A stretch of DNA of 34,370 nt from Entamoeba histolytica HM-1:IMSS (taxonomy: Eukaryota > Evosea > Mastigamoebida > Endamoebidae). The stretch lies in the NCBI RefSeq assembly GCF_000208925.1, contig NW_001914971.1:9910-44279 (forward strand). The letters run 5' to 3'. A program made the translations under genes and the position numbers. Of the stretch, positions 33,663 through 34,370 are shown in pieces. The notes beneath the pieces are model-generated. The model searched no databases and was not told where the DNA came from. It was given only the letters and a program-made list of their open reading frames with translations. The stretch's first letter is position 1; each line of letters starts with the position of its first letter.

Positions 33663-33751
33663 TATTTTGTAAAATAAATTTCTTAAAAAGTGTCATAGAA
33701 AAACATAAAAGTAAATAAAAAAGTGTTAAATTAATATAAGAAAAAGAAGAG

Positions 33752-34232
33752 TTAATCTAAATCATCTTCATCTAATCCTTTACTATCACTATCCAATATA
33801 GCAATAACATTTTTTAAGTCTGAGTCAGGATAATTGTCTAATGATTTTATTAACATTTTTGCTTGATCATTTGATGTTGGTTTAAAATTACATAAAGAAA
33901 CAATTTCAAGTAATGACAAATGAGACATGCTTTTTAACTTTTCAATAAGTTCTTTTGAGTTACCATTGTCTTTAAATTGTTTACAATATTCTTCTGTTTC
34001 ACGTGCACTGAAGTATTAAGAATTATTTTACTTTTTAATAATTATATAAAAAAAAAACAAACTATTTTCCTGTTCCTTTTGTTGATACTTCTTCCAATAC
34101 TTCTGAAGTAGTTAAAGGAATAGCATCTTTAAACATATCACCATATTGTAAAATATCATTATTTGTATTTCGTTTTGTGTTAGCTTCTTCCATTCTTTTA
34201 TTTTTGTTTTTTTTTTTGGTTTTGATAGTCAT
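33752..34232 (-). CDS. RPB4: RNA polymerase subunit Rpb4-like (Rpb4/RPC9 family), two exons
   Basis: Exons 34232-34063 and 34007-33752 encode 141 aa. The 55-nt intron (34062-34008) begins GTTTGT but ends CAG, an exception to the TAG seen in the other nine introns of the window. It removes an in-frame TAG and makes a Tyr codon (TA|T). The product has a basic N-terminus (KTKKKNKNKR), an IPLTTSEV stretch like the LLISEV or LSNYEV start of the family fold, and the HRDC-like helical part EYCKQFKDNGNSKELI, SLLEIVSLCNFKP, AKMLIKSLD, ending in an acidic tail. In Rpb4 the AKxLIPSL motif is conserved, which favours Pol II Rpb4 over Pol III RPC9. Rpb4 pairs with Rpb7 on the polymerase stalk in initiation and mRNA decay. 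Confidence 0.65.
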
Positions 34233-34325
34233 TTTGTGTTATTTGAATAATCCATATAATTATTATAAAAATAGTTAATAATATTATAAAATACTAAATT
34301 TGAAACCTAAAGAAAGATCTAGTAA

Positions 34326-34370
34326 CTATTGAACTAAACCTAGTTCTAAAGGAGAATGTCCACACAAGTT
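34326..34370 (-). CDS. Possible C-terminal end of an ankyrin-repeat protein (partial)
   Basis: On the minus strand the last 15 codons in the window read NLCGHSPLELGLVQ and stop (TAG at 34328-34326). GHSPLELGL resembles the conserved turn of an ankyrin repeat (GxTPLHLA). The gene would start outside the window. The stretch is too short to be sure. Confidence 0.3.
   Translation of the reverse strand, partial: NLCGHSPLELGLVQ

Overview
The window reads as nuclear DNA of an Entamoeba species close to E. histolytica (E. histolytica, E. dispar and E. nuttalli cannot be told apart from this sequence alone). The signs are very AT-rich intergenic DNA, compact genes with introns of 45-70 nt, intron donors that are almost always GTTTGT with TAG acceptors, GAAC-type (AATGAACT-like) and AAAAATCA-like promoter motifs placed only 10-30 nt before start codons, and one SINE resembling EhSINE1. 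The coding content is eukaryotic housekeeping and signalling.

Layout. 1-2339: AT-rich DNA with one small secreted-protein gene (510-914). 2340-15150: a dense run of genes: CAF1 deadenylase, SF3B3 splicing factor (two exons), a two-exon SEC61 gamma gene, a multi-pass membrane protein, a PP2C-like phosphatase with a Ser/Pro tail, an unknown protein built of two ~80-aa repeats, an RRM/SR splicing protein, a coiled-coil/TLDc protein, and a frameshifted XRN-like gene whose catalytic acidic residues are mostly gone. 15193-21268 (minus): a three-exon gene for a 1,989-aa ROCO-type protein with RhoGAP-like, PH-GRAM, myotubularin-like (dead active site), LRR, degenerate Roc, COR and TKL kinase regions. 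21269-24129: a gene desert holding a 546-bp SINE with a perfect 24-bp target-site duplication and two internal 26-27-bp repeats. 24130-26053: a secreted basic protein, a three-exon Rab GTPase with no C-terminal prenylation cysteines, and a 90-aa signal-peptide/one-TM protein. 27647-32772: a two-exon Sec7-domain ARF exchange factor (BIG-like) with an unusual MYND-like zinc finger. 32826-end: NAP/SET histone chaperone, an Rpb4-like RNA polymerase subunit, and the last codons of a possible ankyrin-repeat gene.

Themes. Several neighbours act on RNA (CAF1, SF3B3, SR protein, XRN-like, Rpb4-like) and several on membrane traffic or signalling (SEC61 gamma, Rab, Sec7 ARF-GEF, ROCO kinase). They are separate transcription units on both strands, so the clustering is probably chance. 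Ten introns were placed by reading frame and splice motifs. Joining the frames across them gives continuous proteins, and in several cases restores conserved family sequence. The most unusual items are the multi-domain ROCO protein carrying two apparently dead enzymatic modules, the XRN-like gene without its catalytic carboxylates, and the Sec7-MYND combination.
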